Assembly (NCBI RefSeq): GCF_036568125.1
Contig: NZ_DATCTF010000004.1
Coordinates: 124,001 to 188,000, forward strand
DNA from: Magnetovibrio sp.
Lineage (GTDB): Bacteria > Pseudomonadota > Alphaproteobacteria > Rhodospirillales > Magnetovibrionaceae
DNA: 64,000 bases
Direction of reading: 5' to 3'
Shown here: in pieces, positions 29,112 through 38,732 of the stretch
How the letters are laid out: each line of letters begins with the position of its first letter
Numbering within the stretch: the first letter of the stretch is position 1
Position numbers and translations under genes: made by a program
The notes under the pieces: model-generated
Seen by the model: only the letters and a program-made list of their open reading frames with translations
Databases searched by the model: none
Told to the model about the DNA's origin: nothing

Positions 29112-29525
29112 TCAATTCTGCAGCATGGCAAGGCAACGGTCGCGGTCGGTGTTGTCGCCTTTGATGTTGCGCGCGTCGAAATGCAGTACGTGCGGCACGG
29201 CGTCATCGCCTTCGACATATAAAAAGACGTTGAGCACGCAAACGTGATTTTTGTACTGCCAGATGTTGGCAGTCTTTTCGCTGCGCACGAACGCCGGCTC
29301 GCCAAGCCTGGACTTCAACCAATCGCCGTCACGGCCCAGCAGCTGCGCGCTGGTGATTTTGGGTTTTGCCGAGGTGATGGTGACCACCTTTTCGGTCGGT
29401 GCGGCGAGCGGCGCGGCGGGTTCGCTGTTGACCGTTTCCGGGGTCACGGCCGGCGCGCCCGGGGTGTTCGGCGCGGCACAAGCGGCGAGGGTCAGGATCG
29501 CAGCGCAGGCGATGAGCTTTTGCAT
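29112..29525 (-). CDS. SmpA/OmlA-like small lipoprotein
   Basis: 137 residues from the ATG at 29525. Signal sequence MQKLIACAAILTLAAC ends in a lipobox. After an Ala/Pro-rich linker comes LLGRDGDWLKSRLGEPAFVR and IWQYKNHVCVLNVFLYVEG, the fold-defining pattern of SmpA/OmlA (BamE-like) domains. Lies 10 bp after the EI24-like gene, same strand. Earlier in-frame starts up to 29630 lie within that upstream gene and would bury the lipoprotein signal. Confidence 0.7.
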   Translation of the reverse strand: MQKLIACAAILTLAACAAPNTPGAPAVTPETVNSEPAAPLAAPTEKVVTITSAKPKITSAQLLGRDGDWLKSRLGEPAFVRSEKTANIWQYKNHVCVLNVFLYVEGDDAVPHVLHFDARNIKGDNTDRDRCLAMLQN

Positions 29526-29535
29526 CAAACTTCCG

Positions 29536-30297
29536 TTACGTCTGGGTTGGCGGGGTGTTGACGGGGGGCACGACGACGTCGCCCGAACCGCGTGACGGCG
29601 AAGGCTTGTCGGAAAGATTGTCTTTGGCACGCCACGCTTCGAACAGATGCACCGTCGCCGCGGTGGCGAGGATCGGTGCGATCAGGTTTAAGATCGGCAC
29701 GGTCAGCATGAACGCAAACCCGGCCCCGGCGAAAAACAGCGGCGTGCGCCAGCGCAGGCGCATCAGGTTGGCGTCCGCGACGCTCAAACGGCGCAGCGCC
29801 ACCAGCTCGAAATATTCGCGGCTCAGCAGGTATCCGTTGAGCGCCAGATAGATGAACGGAATAAACGGCCACAGCGGCACCACCACGAACAGCGGCACGA
29901 TCAGCAAGTTGAGCCCAACCGTCACGCCCAAGAACTTGATCGCCGGACCGATGCTTTCGGCCAGGCTGGCGCCCGGGGCCATGGCAAGGTGCGGATAGTG
30001 GCGCTGCTCCACCGCATCGACGACCTTGTCCAGCATCAATGCGCCGATGGCGGTGACCACGGCGGGAAACAGCAGCCACGTCAAAACCGGTGCACCGAGC
30101 AAGGTGACGAAATCGAACAGCATCTCCAACGGACCGATGGCGATGAACGTGGTCGCTTTGAGCAAAACGACCAACGCGATGAACAAGCCGACGAAAATCG
30201 CCACCGACCAACCGATCGACGCCCAAATCACCGCACGGGTCTTGGGGTCGGACAATTGTTCGAACGCCTTAAAATATGCGGTAAGAATGCGGCCCAT
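29536..30297 (-). CDS. EI24/CysZ-like membrane protein
   Basis: 253 residues with about five long hydrophobic segments in a CysZ/EI24 arrangement: GRILTAYFKAFEQLSDPKTR at the N-terminus, a middle TWLLFPAVVTAIGALMLDKVVDAVE, and NGYLLSREYFELVALRRLS, which matches the family's re-entrant region. CysZ imports sulfate, but many alphaproteobacterial members are uncharacterised. Co-directional with the following lipoprotein gene. Confidence 0.8.
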   Translation of the reverse strand: MGRILTAYFKAFEQLSDPKTRAVIWASIGWSVAIFVGLFIALVVLLKATTFIAIGPLEMLFDFVTLLGAPVLTWLLFPAVVTAIGALMLDKVVDAVEQRHYPHLAMAPGASLAESIGPAIKFLGVTVGLNLLIVPLFVVVPLWPFIPFIYLALNGYLLSREYFELVALRRLSVADANLMRLRWRTPLFFAGAGFAFMLTVPILNLIAPILATAATVHLFEAWRAKDNLSDKPSPSRGSGDVVVPPVNTPPTQT

Positions 30298-30449
30298 GCG
30301 GTTCGGTCTCCGAAAATCAAAGTCGTGTGACGCGTTGTGTCAGAAATAGACATGAACGCGGGCAGACGCAAGGGTGGTGCCCCCACAACGGCGTTACGCG
30401 GCGGATTGCGAATGAAAACGGCGTGAATTTCAGCGTCTTTTTTCAACCC

Positions 30450-30477
30450 TTGCCCCACCGGCTTTCGTCGCTATACT
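30450..30477 (+). promoter_or_regulatory. Sigma-70-like promoter for the PfkB kinase gene
   Basis: TTGCCC (30450-30455), 16-bp spacer, TATACT (30472-30477). The start site would be near 30484, leaving a leader of about 54 nt that contains a terminator-like hairpin before the ribosome site. Confidence 0.5.
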
Positions 30478-30492
30478 GCGCGGAAATTGTGG

Positions 30493-30520
30493 GCTCCCGG
30501 CTTCGGGGGCTTCTTTCTGT
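30493..30520 (+). terminator. Hairpin plus U-rich run in the leader of the PfkB kinase gene (possible attenuator)
   Basis: GCTCCCG (30493-30499) pairs with CGGGGGC (30504-30510) with one G-T wobble, and TTCTTTCTG follows. It sits downstream of the promoter and upstream of GAGGAG (30523-30528) and the ATG, with no upstream plus-strand gene to terminate. Confidence 0.35.
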
Positions 30521-30537
30521 TTTGAGGAGTGAGCGAT

Positions 30538-31548
30538 ATGTCGGGTGCGGGCGAAAACGCACGGTTTGACGTGGTGGGGATCGGCAATGCGATCGTGGAC
30601 GTTTTGAGCCACGAGACCGAAGACTTTTTGACCCGCCACGGCATGACCAAAGGCACCATGGCGCTGATCGACACGGCCGCCGCCGACAAGCTGTACGCCG
30701 ACATGGGCGCGGGCATCGAGTGTTCGGGCGGGTCCGCCGCCAACACCATCGCCGGTCTGGCGTCGTTGGGCGGCAAGGGCGCGTTCATCGGAAAGGTCAA
30801 GGACGACACGCTGGGCAAGGTCTTCCGTCACGACATCTCGGCCATCGGCGTGCATTTCGCGACCGATGCCGCGACCGACGGCGCACCCACCGCACGCTGC
30901 CTGATCCACGTCACGCCGGATGCGGAGCGCACCATGAACACCTATCTCGGTGCATGCGTCGAGTTGGGTCCCCACGACGTCGATCCGAGCGTGATCCGCA
31001 CCTCCAAGGTGACGTACCTGGAAGGCTATTTGTGGGACAAGGAAGACGCCAAGGCGGCGTTCGTCAAAGCCGCCGTGCTGGCCCATGAAGCGAACCGCGA
31101 GGTGTCGCTGAGCCTGTCCGATCCGTTTTGCGTCGATCGCCACCGCGACAGTTTTCTCGATTTGGTCGAAAACCACGTCGACATCCTGTTCGCCAACGAA
31201 GACGAAATCAAAGCGCTCTATCAAGTCGACAGTTTCGACGACGCCCTGCAACACGTGCGCGGGCATTGCAAAATCGCGGCGCTGACCCGCAGCGCCAAAG
31301 GCTCTGTCGTGATCAACGGCGACGAGGTGCACATCGTCGATGGCGAGCTGGTCAAGCACGTCGTGGACACCACCGGCGCGGGCGATGCCTACGCCGCGGG
31401 CTTCTTGTTCGGTTACACCAACGGACACGCAGATGATCTGGCGCATTGCGCGCGGCTCGGCGGCATCGCCGCGGCCGAGATCATCAGCCACTTCGGCGCG
31501 CGTCCCGAAACCCCCCTTAACGAAGTCGTCGCCGCCAAGCTCGGCTGA
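30538..31548 (+). CDS. PfkB-family carbohydrate/nucleoside kinase (adenosine-kinase-like)
   Basis: 336 residues from the ATG at 30538, with GAGGAG 9 bp before it. Ribokinase-fold signatures: VVGIGNAIVDVLSHE near the N-terminus, CSGGSAANTIAGLASLGG, and DTTGAGDAYAAGFLFGY with the catalytic Asp. The closest type I recall is the alphaproteobacterial 'adenosine kinase' group, but adenosine specificity is not proven by sequence. Followed at 25 bp by typA. Confidence 0.9.
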   Translation: MSGAGENARFDVVGIGNAIVDVLSHETEDFLTRHGMTKGTMALIDTAAADKLYADMGAGIECSGGSAANTIAGLASLGGKGAFIGKVKDDTLGKVFRHDISAIGVHFATDAATDGAPTARCLIHVTPDAERTMNTYLGACVELGPHDVDPSVIRTSKVTYLEGYLWDKEDAKAAFVKAAVLAHEANREVSLSLSDPFCVDRHRDSFLDLVENHVDILFANEDEIKALYQVDSFDDALQHVRGHCKIAALTRSAKGSVVINGDEVHIVDGELVKHVVDTTGAGDAYAAGFLFGYTNGHADDLAHCARLGGIAAAEIISHFGARPETPLNEVVAAKLG

Positions 31549-31572
31549 CGCAATTTAAAAAGGCATCCCCCG

Positions 31573-33393
31573 ATGAACCTTCGCAATATCGCGATCATCG
31601 CTCACGTTGACCATGGCAAAACCACCCTGGTCGACGTGCTGTTGAAACAATCCGGCACGTTCCGCGAAAACGAAAAAGTCTCCGAACGCGCCATGGACAG
31701 CGGCGAGTTGGAACGCGAACGCGGCATCACCATCACCGCCAAGCCGACCTCGGTCGAATGGAAAGGCACGCGCATCAACATCGTCGATACCCCGGGTCAC
31801 GCCGACTTCGGCGGCGAAGTGGAACGTATCTTGTCGATGGTCGACGGCGTGTTGCTGTTGGTCGACGCCGCCGAAGGCGCCATGCCGCAAACCAAGTTCG
31901 TCACCGGCAAGGCGCTGAAGCTGGGCTTGAAGCCCATCGTGGTGGTCAACAAGGTCGACAAACCCGAACAGCGCGCTTTCGAAGTCCAGGACGAAATCTT
32001 CGATCTGTTTTCGGCCATGGACGCGACCGAAGAACAGCTCGACTTTCCGACCATCTTCGCCTCGGCCAAAAACGGCTGGGCGGCGTTGGAGCCGGACGGC
32101 CCACAAGACAACATGGACGTCATCTTCGACGCCATTTTGGACCACGTGCCCGCGCCGAAGGTGAACCTCGAGGCGCCGTTCTCGATGCTCGTCACCACCT
32201 TGGAAAGCGATCCATTCTTGGGCCGCATTCTCACCGGGCGCATCGAAACCGGCGTCGCCAAGCCCAACATGACCATCAAGGCCCTGAACCGCGAAGGCGA
32301 GGTCATCGAAACCGGCCGCATTTCCAAGCTGCTGGGTTTCCGCGGCCTGGACCGCGTGCCGGTCAACGAAGCCGGTTCCGGTGAACTGGTTGCCGTCGCC
32401 GGCCTGGTCAAGGCCACCGTGGCCGACACCCTGTGCGATCCGCAAGTGGCCGATCCGATCTCGTCCCAGCCGGTCGATCCGCCGACCTTGTCGATGATGT
32501 TCGCCGTCAACGACAGCCCGCTGGCCGGTACCGAAGGCACCAAGGTGACCTCGCGCATGATCCGCGACCGCCTGTTCGCCGAGGCCGAAGGCAACGTCGC
32601 GCTGCGCATCACCGAGTCCGAAAACAACGAAGCCTTCGATGTCGCCGGTCGCGGTGAACTGCAATTGGGCGTGTTGATCGAACAGATGCGTCGCGAAGGA
32701 TTCGAGCTCACCGTGTCGCGTCCGCGCGTGGTGATGCAGGAAATCGACGGCAAGCGTCATGAGCCGTTGGAAGAAGTCACCGTCGACGTCGACGAAGAAT
32801 ACGCCGGCATCGTGGTCGAGGCGATCTCGTTGCGCAAAGGCCAGATGAAGGAAATGCGCCAGGCCGGTGCGGGCAAGACCCGCATGGTGTTCCACGTGCC
32901 GGCGCGCGGCATGATCGGGTACTTGGGTGAATTCCTCACCGAAACGCGCGGTACCGGCATCATGGCGCGGACCTTCCATTCCTACGTTCCCTACGCCGGG
33001 CCGCTGCCGGGTCGCCGCAACGGAGTGTTGATCTCCAACTGCGCCGGCGCGACGGTGCCTTATGCGTTGTTCAACCTGGAAGGCCGCGGGCCGTTGTTCG
33101 TCGGCGCCCAGGTGAAGGTCTACGAAGGCATGATCATCGGCGAGCATTCGCGTCCGGGCGATCTGGAAGTGAACCCGCTCAAGGGCAAGCAGCTGACCAA
33201 CGTGCGTGCGTCCGGCACCGACGAAGCGGTGCGCCTGACCCCGCCGCGGCGCATGAGCCTGGAACAGATGATCTCCTACATCCAAGACGACGAGCAGGTG
33301 GAAGTCACGCCGAAAAACGTGCGTATGCGCAAGCGTCACCTCGACCCCAACGTGCGCAAGCGCGAATCGCGCAAGGCCGAGGCCGAGGGCTAA
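31573..33393 (+). CDS. typA: Ribosome-binding GTPase TypA/BipA
   Basis: 606-residue translational GTPase. G1 [15 protein letters not shown]2 RGITITAK, G3 [17 protein letters not shown]4 NKVDKPEQR; then beta-barrel and EF-G-like domains, and the TypA-specific C-terminus ([16 protein letters not shown]). TypA affects ribosome assembly and stress and cold adaptation. Ends in a strong Rho-independent terminator. Confidence 0.98.
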   Translation: MNLRNIAIIAHVDHGKTTLVDVLLKQSGTFRENEKVSERAMDSGELERERGITITAKPTSVEWKGTRINIVDTPGHADFGGEVERILSMVDGVLLLVDAAEGAMPQTKFVTGKALKLGLKPIVVVNKVDKPEQRAFEVQDEIFDLFSAMDATEEQLDFPTIFASAKNGWAALEPDGPQDNMDVIFDAILDHVPAPKVNLEAPFSMLVTTLESDPFLGRILTGRIETGVAKPNMTIKALNREGEVIETGRISKLLGFRGLDRVPVNEAGSGELVAVAGLVKATVADTLCDPQVADPISSQPVDPPTLSMMFAVNDSPLAGTEGTKVTSRMIRDRLFAEAEGNVALRITESENNEAFDVAGRGELQLGVLIEQMRREGFELTVSRPRVVMQEIDGKRHEPLEEVTVDVDEEYAGIVVEAISLRKGQMKEMRQAGAGKTRMVFHVPARGMIGYLGEFLTETRGTGIMARTFHSYVPYAGPLPGRRNGVLISNCAGATVPYALFNLEGRGPLFVGAQVKVYEGMIIGEHSRPGDLEVNPLKGKQLTNVRASGTDEAVRLTPPRRMSLEQMISYIQDDEQVEVTPKNVRMRKRHLDPNVRKRESRKAEAEG

Positions 33394-33412
33394 GCCCCTC
33401 GTTCCGACAAAC

Positions 33413-33447
33413 AAAAAGCCCGGCGTTCGATACGCCGGGCTTTTTTT
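33413..33447 (+). terminator. Rho-independent terminator of typA
   Basis: AGCCCGGCGT and ACGCCGGGCT form a perfect stem with a 5-nt loop (TCGAT), followed by seven T. Upstream A-run pairs with the T-run, so it may work in both directions. Confidence 0.92.
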
Positions 33448-33522
33448 GTGTCGCACACGCTTGACGAACGGTGCTTATGGTTGTGCTATGGCGGCCCCTC
33501 GAAAGTGGAAGGCCAGGCCTTG

Positions 33523-34455
33523 ATGCAAACGGACACGTTGATATCCATCGAAAACCTATCGAAGACCTACGCCACCGGCTTCGCGGCGTTGAAGGGCGTC
33601 AGCCTCGACATTCGCCGGGGTGAAATCCTCGCGCTTTTGGGACCCAACGGCGCGGGCAAGACCACGCTGATCAGCATCGTTTGCGGCATCGTCACCGCCA
33701 GTGCGGGGCGGGTGACGGTGGCGGGTTTCGATATCGAGGCCGACTACCGCCAAACCCGCGCGCTGATCGGACTGGTGCCGCAAGAGCTGACCACCGATGC
33801 GTTCGAAAGCGTGTGGGCGACGGTGAATTTCAGCCGCGGCCTGTTCGGCAAAAAGGCCGATCCCGCCTACATCGAAAAAATCCTCAAGGACCTGTCGTTG
33901 TGGGACAAGAAAGACAACCGCATCATGGAGCTGTCGGGCGGTATGAAGCGCCGGGTGCTGATCGCCAAGGCGCTGTCGCACCAGCCGGAAATCCTGTTCT
34001 TGGACGAACCCACCGCCGGCGTCGATGTGGAGCTGCGTCAAGACATGTGGCGGCTGGTGCGCGATTTGCGCGCGGCGGGCACGACCATCATTTTGACCAC
34101 CCATTACATCGAGGAAGCCGAGGAAATCGCCGACCGCGTCGGCGTGATCAACAAGGGCGAAATCGTGGTGGTCGAGGATAAAGCCGATCTGATGCGCAAG
34201 CTGGGCAAGAAGCAGCTGGTGCTGGAACTGCATCAAACTCTCGATGCGGTGCCGGGCACCTTGGCCGACTTCGATCTGGAACTCAGCGGCGACGGCGCGC
34301 ACCTGATCTACACCTACGACACCCAGGCCAAGCACACCGGCATCACCGCACTGCTGGGCGCGCTGCACGACGCCGGGGTCAAGTTCAAGGACCTCAACAC
34401 CACGCAAAGTTCGCTGGAAGACATCTTCGTCAATTTGGTGAGGGACGCGTCATGA
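33523..34455 (+). CDS. ABC exporter ATP-binding subunit
   Basis: 310 residues from the ATG at 33523 (GGAAGG about 10 bp upstream). Walker [11 protein letters not shown], signature LSGGMKRR, Walker [13 protein letters not shown] and the H-loop TTHY are intact. The C-terminal 70 residues are the extra domain of drug/polysaccharide ABC-2 exporters (NatA/YadG type). Partner permease overlaps by 4 bp. Substrate unknown. Confidence 0.94.
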   Translation: MQTDTLISIENLSKTYATGFAALKGVSLDIRRGEILALLGPNGAGKTTLISIVCGIVTASAGRVTVAGFDIEADYRQTRALIGLVPQELTTDAFESVWATVNFSRGLFGKKADPAYIEKILKDLSLWDKKDNRIMELSGGMKRRVLIAKALSHQPEILFLDEPTAGVDVELRQDMWRLVRDLRAAGTTIILTTHYIEEAEEIADRVGVINKGEIVVVEDKADLMRKLGKKQLVLELHQTLDAVPGTLADFDLELSGDGAHLIYTYDTQAKHTGITALLGALHDAGVKFKDLNTTQSSLEDIFVNLVRDAS

Positions 34456-35213
34456 ATTTTTATGCGGTCAAGGCCATCTATCTGTTCGAAATGGCGCGCA
34501 TGTGGCGGACCCTGTTTCAAAGCGTGGTCTCGCCGGTCATTTCCACGTCGCTGTATTTCGTCGTGTTTGGCTCGGCCATCGGTTCGCGGATTTCCGAAAT
34601 CGACGGGGTCGGCTACGGTTCGTTTTTGGTGCCGGGGCTGATCATGCTGTCTTTGTTGACGCAAAGCGTGTCCAACGCGTCGTTCGGCATCTATTTCCCC
34701 AAGTTCACCGGCACCATCTACGAACTGTTGTCCGCGCCCATTTCGTCGTTCGAAATCATCTTGGGCTACGTCGGCGCGGCGGCCACCAAGTCGATGATTT
34801 TGGGCCTGATCATCTTGGCCACGGCGGGCCTGTTCGTGCCGATCCAGGTGGCGCACCCGGTGTGGATGGTGGCGTTTTTGGTGCTCACGGCGGTGAGCTT
34901 CAGCCTGTTCGGCTTCATCATCGGGGTGTGGGCGGACAACTTCGAAAAGCTGCAGATCGTGCCGTTGCTGGTCGTCACGCCCTTGGTGTTTTTGGGCGGC
35001 AGCTTTTATTCGATCCACATGCTGCCGGAATTTTGGCAAAAGGTGACGCTGTTCAACCCGGTGCTTTATCTGGTCAGCGGCTTCCGCTGGAGCTTCTACG
35101 AAATCGCCGACGTCGGCATCGAACTCAGTCTCGCGATGATCGCCGCGTTCCTGTTCGCGTGCATGGGCATCGTGTGGTGGATCTTCAAAACCGGCTATCA
35201 CGTGAAAAAGTGA
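34452..35213 (+). CDS. ABC-2 type permease
   Basis: 253 residues with six membrane helices: [27 protein letters not shown], the ABC-2 core [21 protein letters not shown] and the signature [16 protein letters not shown] before the last helices. YadH-like. Overlaps the ATPase gene (ATGA), so a two-component exporter with both subunits in homodimeric pairs is likely. Confidence 0.93.
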   Translation: MNFYAVKAIYLFEMARMWRTLFQSVVSPVISTSLYFVVFGSAIGSRISEIDGVGYGSFLVPGLIMLSLLTQSVSNASFGIYFPKFTGTIYELLSAPISSFEIILGYVGAAATKSMILGLIILATAGLFVPIQVAHPVWMVAFLVLTAVSFSLFGFIIGVWADNFEKLQIVPLLVVTPLVFLGGSFYSIHMLPEFWQKVTLFNPVLYLVSGFRWSFYEIADVGIELSLAMIAAFLFACMGIVWWIFKTGYHVKK

Positions 35214-35304
35214 TTGGCGCTCTTAACAACCGCCCCTACACACAGTATGGTCATTGGGCCCGAGGGGAAGGGCTTAACCTAGATGTCTGAATGACCGCGA
35301 CTTT

Positions 35305-36606
35305 ATGACTGCTTTAGAGCTGTTTTTATACATCATGCTGGGGGCCTTGGTGCAGGTCGCGATCGCCGCTTTCGTGGTACTGGTCAAGCGCTGGCGCGAT
35401 TTGCGGTTCATGGAAAAGCGCCTCAGTGGTCTTGAGGTTCCGACCCCCGGCGAACCGATCCTCGACGATCTGAAAGCCGCGTTCCAGCCCGGCCGCAAGG
35501 GCGGGCCGTGGAAGGGTGAACGGCCCTTTCGCGTCGCCAAGCGCGAAATCGAATCACCCGACGGCAAGATCTGCTCGTTTTACCTGGAACCCGAAGACGG
35601 CGGGCCACTGGCCGATTTCAAGCCCGGTCAGTTTCTCACCTTTCAGCTCGACATCGCCGATGAGGCCGTAAGCGGCCCGCCCAAGGCGGTGACGCGGTGC
35701 TATTCGCTGTCCGATGCGCCGGGTGGTGGGCGCTACCGGGTGTCGATCAAGCGGGTGGAGGCGCCGTTCGACAAACCCGACGCGCCGCCGGGCCTGTCGT
35801 CGAGTTACTTTCACGACCACGTCGACGAGGGCGACGTGCTCAAGGTCAAAACACCCAGCGGCCATTTTTATCTGGAGCGCGGCACCAGCCCGATCGTGTT
35901 GATCGCGGGCGGCATCGGCATCACGCCGATGATCTCTATGCTCAACGACGCGCTGACCCACAACCCGGATCGCGAAGTGTGGCTGTTTTACGGTGTGCGC
36001 AATTCCGCAGAGCAAGCTATGCAAGAGCATCTGCAGCGTCTCGACGGGCGCTATCCGAATTTTCATCTGCACGTTTGCTACAGTCGTCCGCTGCCAGGCG
36101 ATCAATTGGGCCGCGACTATCAACACGAGGGCCGCGTCGACGTCGATCTGCTGCGCCGAACGTTGAAGTTCCAGGTCTACGATTTTTACATCTGCGGCCC
36201 GAGGGCGATGATGGAAAGCCTGGTTCCGGCGCTCGACGACTGGGGCGTGCCCGACCAGCACATTCATTACGAAGCGTTCGGCCCGGCCTCGATCCCGCGG
36301 CCCAAGCGCCAGCAAGCCGAATCGGCGGAGACGCAGGACGAAGCGCCAGGTCCCGTCAGCGTCACCTTCGCGACGTCGGGCAAAACCGTGCCATGGGATC
36401 CGGCCTGCGAAAGTTTGTTGGAGTTCGCCGAACAACACAACATCGACATCGCGTCGGGCTGTCGCGCGGGCGGCTGCGGCAGTTGCCAGACCGTCATCCA
36501 AAGCGGCGAAGTCAGCTACACCCACAGCCCCGATTTCGATCCCGAGCCGGGCACCTGCCTGATGTGCGTGTCGCGCCCCAAACGCGATCTGACGGTGGAG
36601 GCGTGA
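35305..36606 (+). CDS. Membrane-anchored FAD/NAD(P)-[2Fe-2S] oxidoreductase
   Basis: 433 residues. A single N-terminal anchor (about residues 5-27) leads to a ferredoxin-reductase-type FAD domain with RCYS (131-134), an NAD(P)-binding domain with GGIGITPM (202-209) and CGPRAMMESL, and a C-terminal plant-type [2Fe-2S] domain with Cys386, Cys391, Cys394 and Cys418 or Cys421. The order anchor-FAD-NAD-Fe/S differs from NqrF, where the Fe/S domain follows the anchor. It should take electrons from NAD(P)H and pass them to the cytochrome b gene that starts 4 nt after its stop. A weak TTGGCG-17-TACACA promoter lies at 35214-35242. Confidence 0.9.
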   Translation: MTALELFLYIMLGALVQVAIAAFVVLVKRWRDLRFMEKRLSGLEVPTPGEPILDDLKAAFQPGRKGGPWKGERPFRVAKREIESPDGKICSFYLEPEDGGPLADFKPGQFLTFQLDIADEAVSGPPKAVTRCYSLSDAPGGGRYRVSIKRVEAPFDKPDAPPGLSSSYFHDHVDEGDVLKVKTPSGHFYLERGTSPIVLIAGGIGITPMISMLNDALTHNPDREVWLFYGVRNSAEQAMQEHLQRLDGRYPNFHLHVCYSRPLPGDQLGRDYQHEGRVDVDLLRRTLKFQVYDFYICGPRAMMESLVPALDDWGVPDQHIHYEAFGPASIPRPKRQQAESAETQDEAPGPVSVTFATSGKTVPWDPACESLLEFAEQHNIDIASGCRAGGCGSCQTVIQSGEVSYTHSPDFDPEPGTCLMCVSRPKRDLTVEA

Positions 36607-36610
36607 GCGC

Positions 36611-37192
36611 ATGGAAGTGAAATCGCTGCTGCGTCAGGAAGTCGCGCCGTTCTTCGCCCAGTTCGCCATGCTGGTGGCGGCGGCGATCGTGTCCGATCAA
36701 GTGCTGCACGCCCTCGATCTGGTGTGGGTGGGGCGTTATCTGGGCATTCCCGGCACGCTCTTGATCGTGCTGTCGTTCCTCTATTCGCTGCGCAAGCGCA
36801 AGATGATCACGGTGGGCAGTCCCAAGGCGCTGTTGTGGCTGCACGAAACCCTGACCTGGGCGGGATCGCTGATGGTGTTGGTGCACGCGGGCATCCACTT
36901 CAACGCGGTGCTGCCGTGGCTGGCGATGATCTTCATGATCATCAACGTGCTCAGCGGCATGGTCGGCCAACGTTTGCTGCACCGTTCGCGCCAGCACCTG
37001 AAGGAAAAGGAAGAGCGCTACCGATCCCACGGAATGAGCAAGGAAGAGGTCGAGCGCGAGGTGTTTTGGGATTCGGTCACCTATGACCTGATGGCCAAAT
37101 GGCGCATTGTGCACTTTCCCATCTCGTTCGTGTTCGGCGTGGTGACGCTCGGCCACATCGTGTCCATCTTCATGTTTTGGGGGTGGAAATGA
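36611..37192 (+). CDS. Small diheme cytochrome b-like membrane protein
   Basis: 193 residues with about five hydrophobic helices. His78 and His92 lie in one helix (LHETLTWAGSLMVLVH) and His168 and His182 in another (VHFPISFVFGVVTLGH). Both pairs are 14 residues apart, the spacing that holds two stacked b hemes across a membrane. No family name comes to mind. The start is 4 nt past the reductase stop, and its TGA overlaps the ATG of the multiheme cytochrome, so all three are co-translated. Likely passes electrons across the inner membrane. Confidence 0.72.
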   Translation: MEVKSLLRQEVAPFFAQFAMLVAAAIVSDQVLHALDLVWVGRYLGIPGTLLIVLSFLYSLRKRKMITVGSPKALLWLHETLTWAGSLMVLVHAGIHFNAVLPWLAMIFMIINVLSGMVGQRLLHRSRQHLKEKEERYRSHGMSKEEVEREVFWDSVTYDLMAKWRIVHFPISFVFGVVTLGHIVSIFMFWGWK

Positions 37193-38652
37193 GCCGTCTG
37201 GTGAAAATCGTCTTGTGGCTGAACATGGGCGTGCTCACGGTGCTGGCGTTCCTGTACGCCAACCTGATGATCAGCCCCGGCCATCTGATTGACGGCCACA
37301 AGGATATCGAGGGCGATTGCTTCGCCTGCCACACCTTGTTCCTGGGCGCGGCGGACGACAAGTGCGTCGAGTGTCACAAGGTCAAAGACATCGGACTGCG
37401 CACCACCAAGGGCATGGTGGTGCCGCCCAAGGCCCAGGGCAAGACCCCGGTGGCGTTCCATCAAAAGCTGGTCGGTCAGGAATGCGTCGCGTGCCATTCC
37501 GATCACGTCGGCATCGCCATGTATCGCGCCCAGTTCAAGTTCTCGCACAACCTGTTGGACCAACAGACGCAAAAGGACTGTGTGGCGTGCCATGCCAAAC
37601 CGGTTGATAACATCCACAAAAGCGCCTCGAGCGAATGCAGCCAGTGCCACACCATCGAAAAATGGAAGCCCGCGACCTTCAAGCACGAGCTGCTGCCCAA
37701 GGCCGAGCTGGCCCAGTGCGTAAGCTGCCACAAGGCCGCGACGCCCAAGGACAAGCTGCATCAAACCAGCACCGAAAAGTGCGGCCTGTGCCACGTTACC
37801 GACAAGTGGAAACCGGTCGAATTCAAGCATGCGAATTTGGCCAAGGCGGACCTGGAAGACTGCGCGGCGTGCCATACGGCGCACACGCCCAAAGACAAGC
37901 TGCACCAAAACGTCTCGAACAAGTGCGGCCTGTGCCATGTCACCGACAAATGGAAACCGGCGACCTTCAAGCACGACTTGCTGCCGAAGGCGGAACTGCA
38001 GCAATGCGCCAGCTGTCACAAGGCTGCGACGCCGAAGGACAAGACCCATGACGGCTTGAGCACCGAGGTTCGCGACCAGTGCGGTCTGTGCCACAAGACC
38101 GACAAGTGGAAGCCTGCGACCTTCAAACACGACCTGCTGCCCAAGGCGGAGTTGCAACAATGCGCCACTTGTCACAAGGCTGCGACGCCGAAAGATAAGA
38201 CCCACGACCGCCTGACGGAGGAAATGCGCATCAAATGCGGCATCTGCCACAAGACCGAAAAGTGGAAGCCGGCAAGCTTCAAGCACGATCTGCTGCCCAA
38301 GGCGGAGCTGGAACAATGCGCAACGTGTCACAAGGCGGCGACGCCGAAGGACAAGACCCACGACCGCCTGACGGCGGAGATGCGCATCAAGTGCGGCATC
38401 TGCCACAAGACCGAAAAGTGGAAACCGGCCGGCTTCAAACACGACCTACTGCCCAAGGCGGAACTGCGCCAATGCGTCAACTGTCACGCCGCCAAGGCGC
38501 CCAACGACGACCGTCACCGCAATGCGTCCAAACGCTGCGGCAACTGTCATTACACGGACAAATGGAAACCGGTGAAAAAACGCAATGTCACGCCGTCGGG
38601 CACATCGTTAGGTAACGGCTGGTGGTTCAACGGTGGCGGTGACGACGATTAA
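37189..38652 (+). CDS. 17-heme c-type cytochrome with tandem two-heme modules
   Basis: 487 residues from the ATG at 37189. An N-terminal hydrophobic stretch (about residues 5-25) has no clear cleavage site and probably anchors the protein, with the rest in the periplasm. I count 17 CxxCH motifs. From residue about 150 on, six full modules and one partial repeat follow (48 or 52 residues each). Each holds CxxCH, KWKP-x2-F-x-H, CxxCH, and a Lys-x-His, giving two hemes and two candidate distal His ligands. The tail is Gly/Asp-rich. Needs the cytochrome c maturation system, not seen in this window. Confidence 0.93.
   Translation: MSRLVKIVLWLNMGVLTVLAFLYANLMISPGHLIDGHKDIEGDCFACHTLFLGAADDKCVECHKVKDIGLRTTKGMVVPPKAQGKTPVAFHQKLVGQECVACHSDHVGIAMYRAQFKFSHNLLDQQTQKDCVACHAKPVDNIHKSASSECSQCHTIEKWKPATFKHELLPKAELAQCVSCHKAATPKDKLHQTSTEKCGLCHVTDKWKPVEFKHANLAKADLEDCAACHTAHTPKDKLHQNVSNKCGLCHVTDKWKPATFKHDLLPKAELQQCASCHKAATPKDKTHDGLSTEVRDQCGLCHKTDKWKPATFKHDLLPKAELQQCATCHKAATPKDKTHDRLTEEMRIKCGICHKTEKWKPASFKHDLLPKAELEQCATCHKAATPKDKTHDRLTAEMRIKCGICHKTEKWKPAGFKHDLLPKAELRQCVNCHAAKAPNDDRHRNASKRCGNCHYTDKWKPVKKRNVTPSGTSLGNGWWFNGGGDDD
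37636..38571 (+). repeat. Tandem 144/156-bp repeats encoding two-heme modules
   Basis: Modules start at 37636, 37780, 37924, 38080, 38236, 38392 and (partial) 38536. Lengths are 48, 48, 52, 52, 52 and 48 residues, then 12. The 52-residue forms at 38080 and 38236 are the most alike and carry an extra insertion (DRLTEEMRIK-type) before the next CGxCH. This is an in-frame array produced by internal duplication. Confidence 0.85.
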
Positions 38653-38670
38653 GCTTTGAAATTCCAAGAT

Positions 38671-38699
38671 TTGTCATAATAATCAGATCCGTGTAATCT
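38671..38699 (+). promoter_or_regulatory. Sigma-70-like promoter for the heme sensor kinase gene
   Basis: TTGTCA (38671-38676), 17-bp spacer, TAATCT (38694-38699), immediately after the multiheme cytochrome gene. It would let the kinase be expressed separately from the reductase-cytochrome operon. Confidence 0.45.
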
Positions 38700-38732
38700 G
38701 TTCGCACAGGGCAATTGCGTCGGGGGGACGCG

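Noticed and set aside
31555-33456. 633-residue open frame antisense to typA
   Set aside because: Same codon-bias effect; the sequence is a low-complexity His/Gln/Arg-rich translation of the typA complement.
37081-38442. 453-residue open frame antisense to the multiheme cytochrome
   Set aside because: Its apparent repeats mirror the heme modules in the complementary strand; no support for translation.
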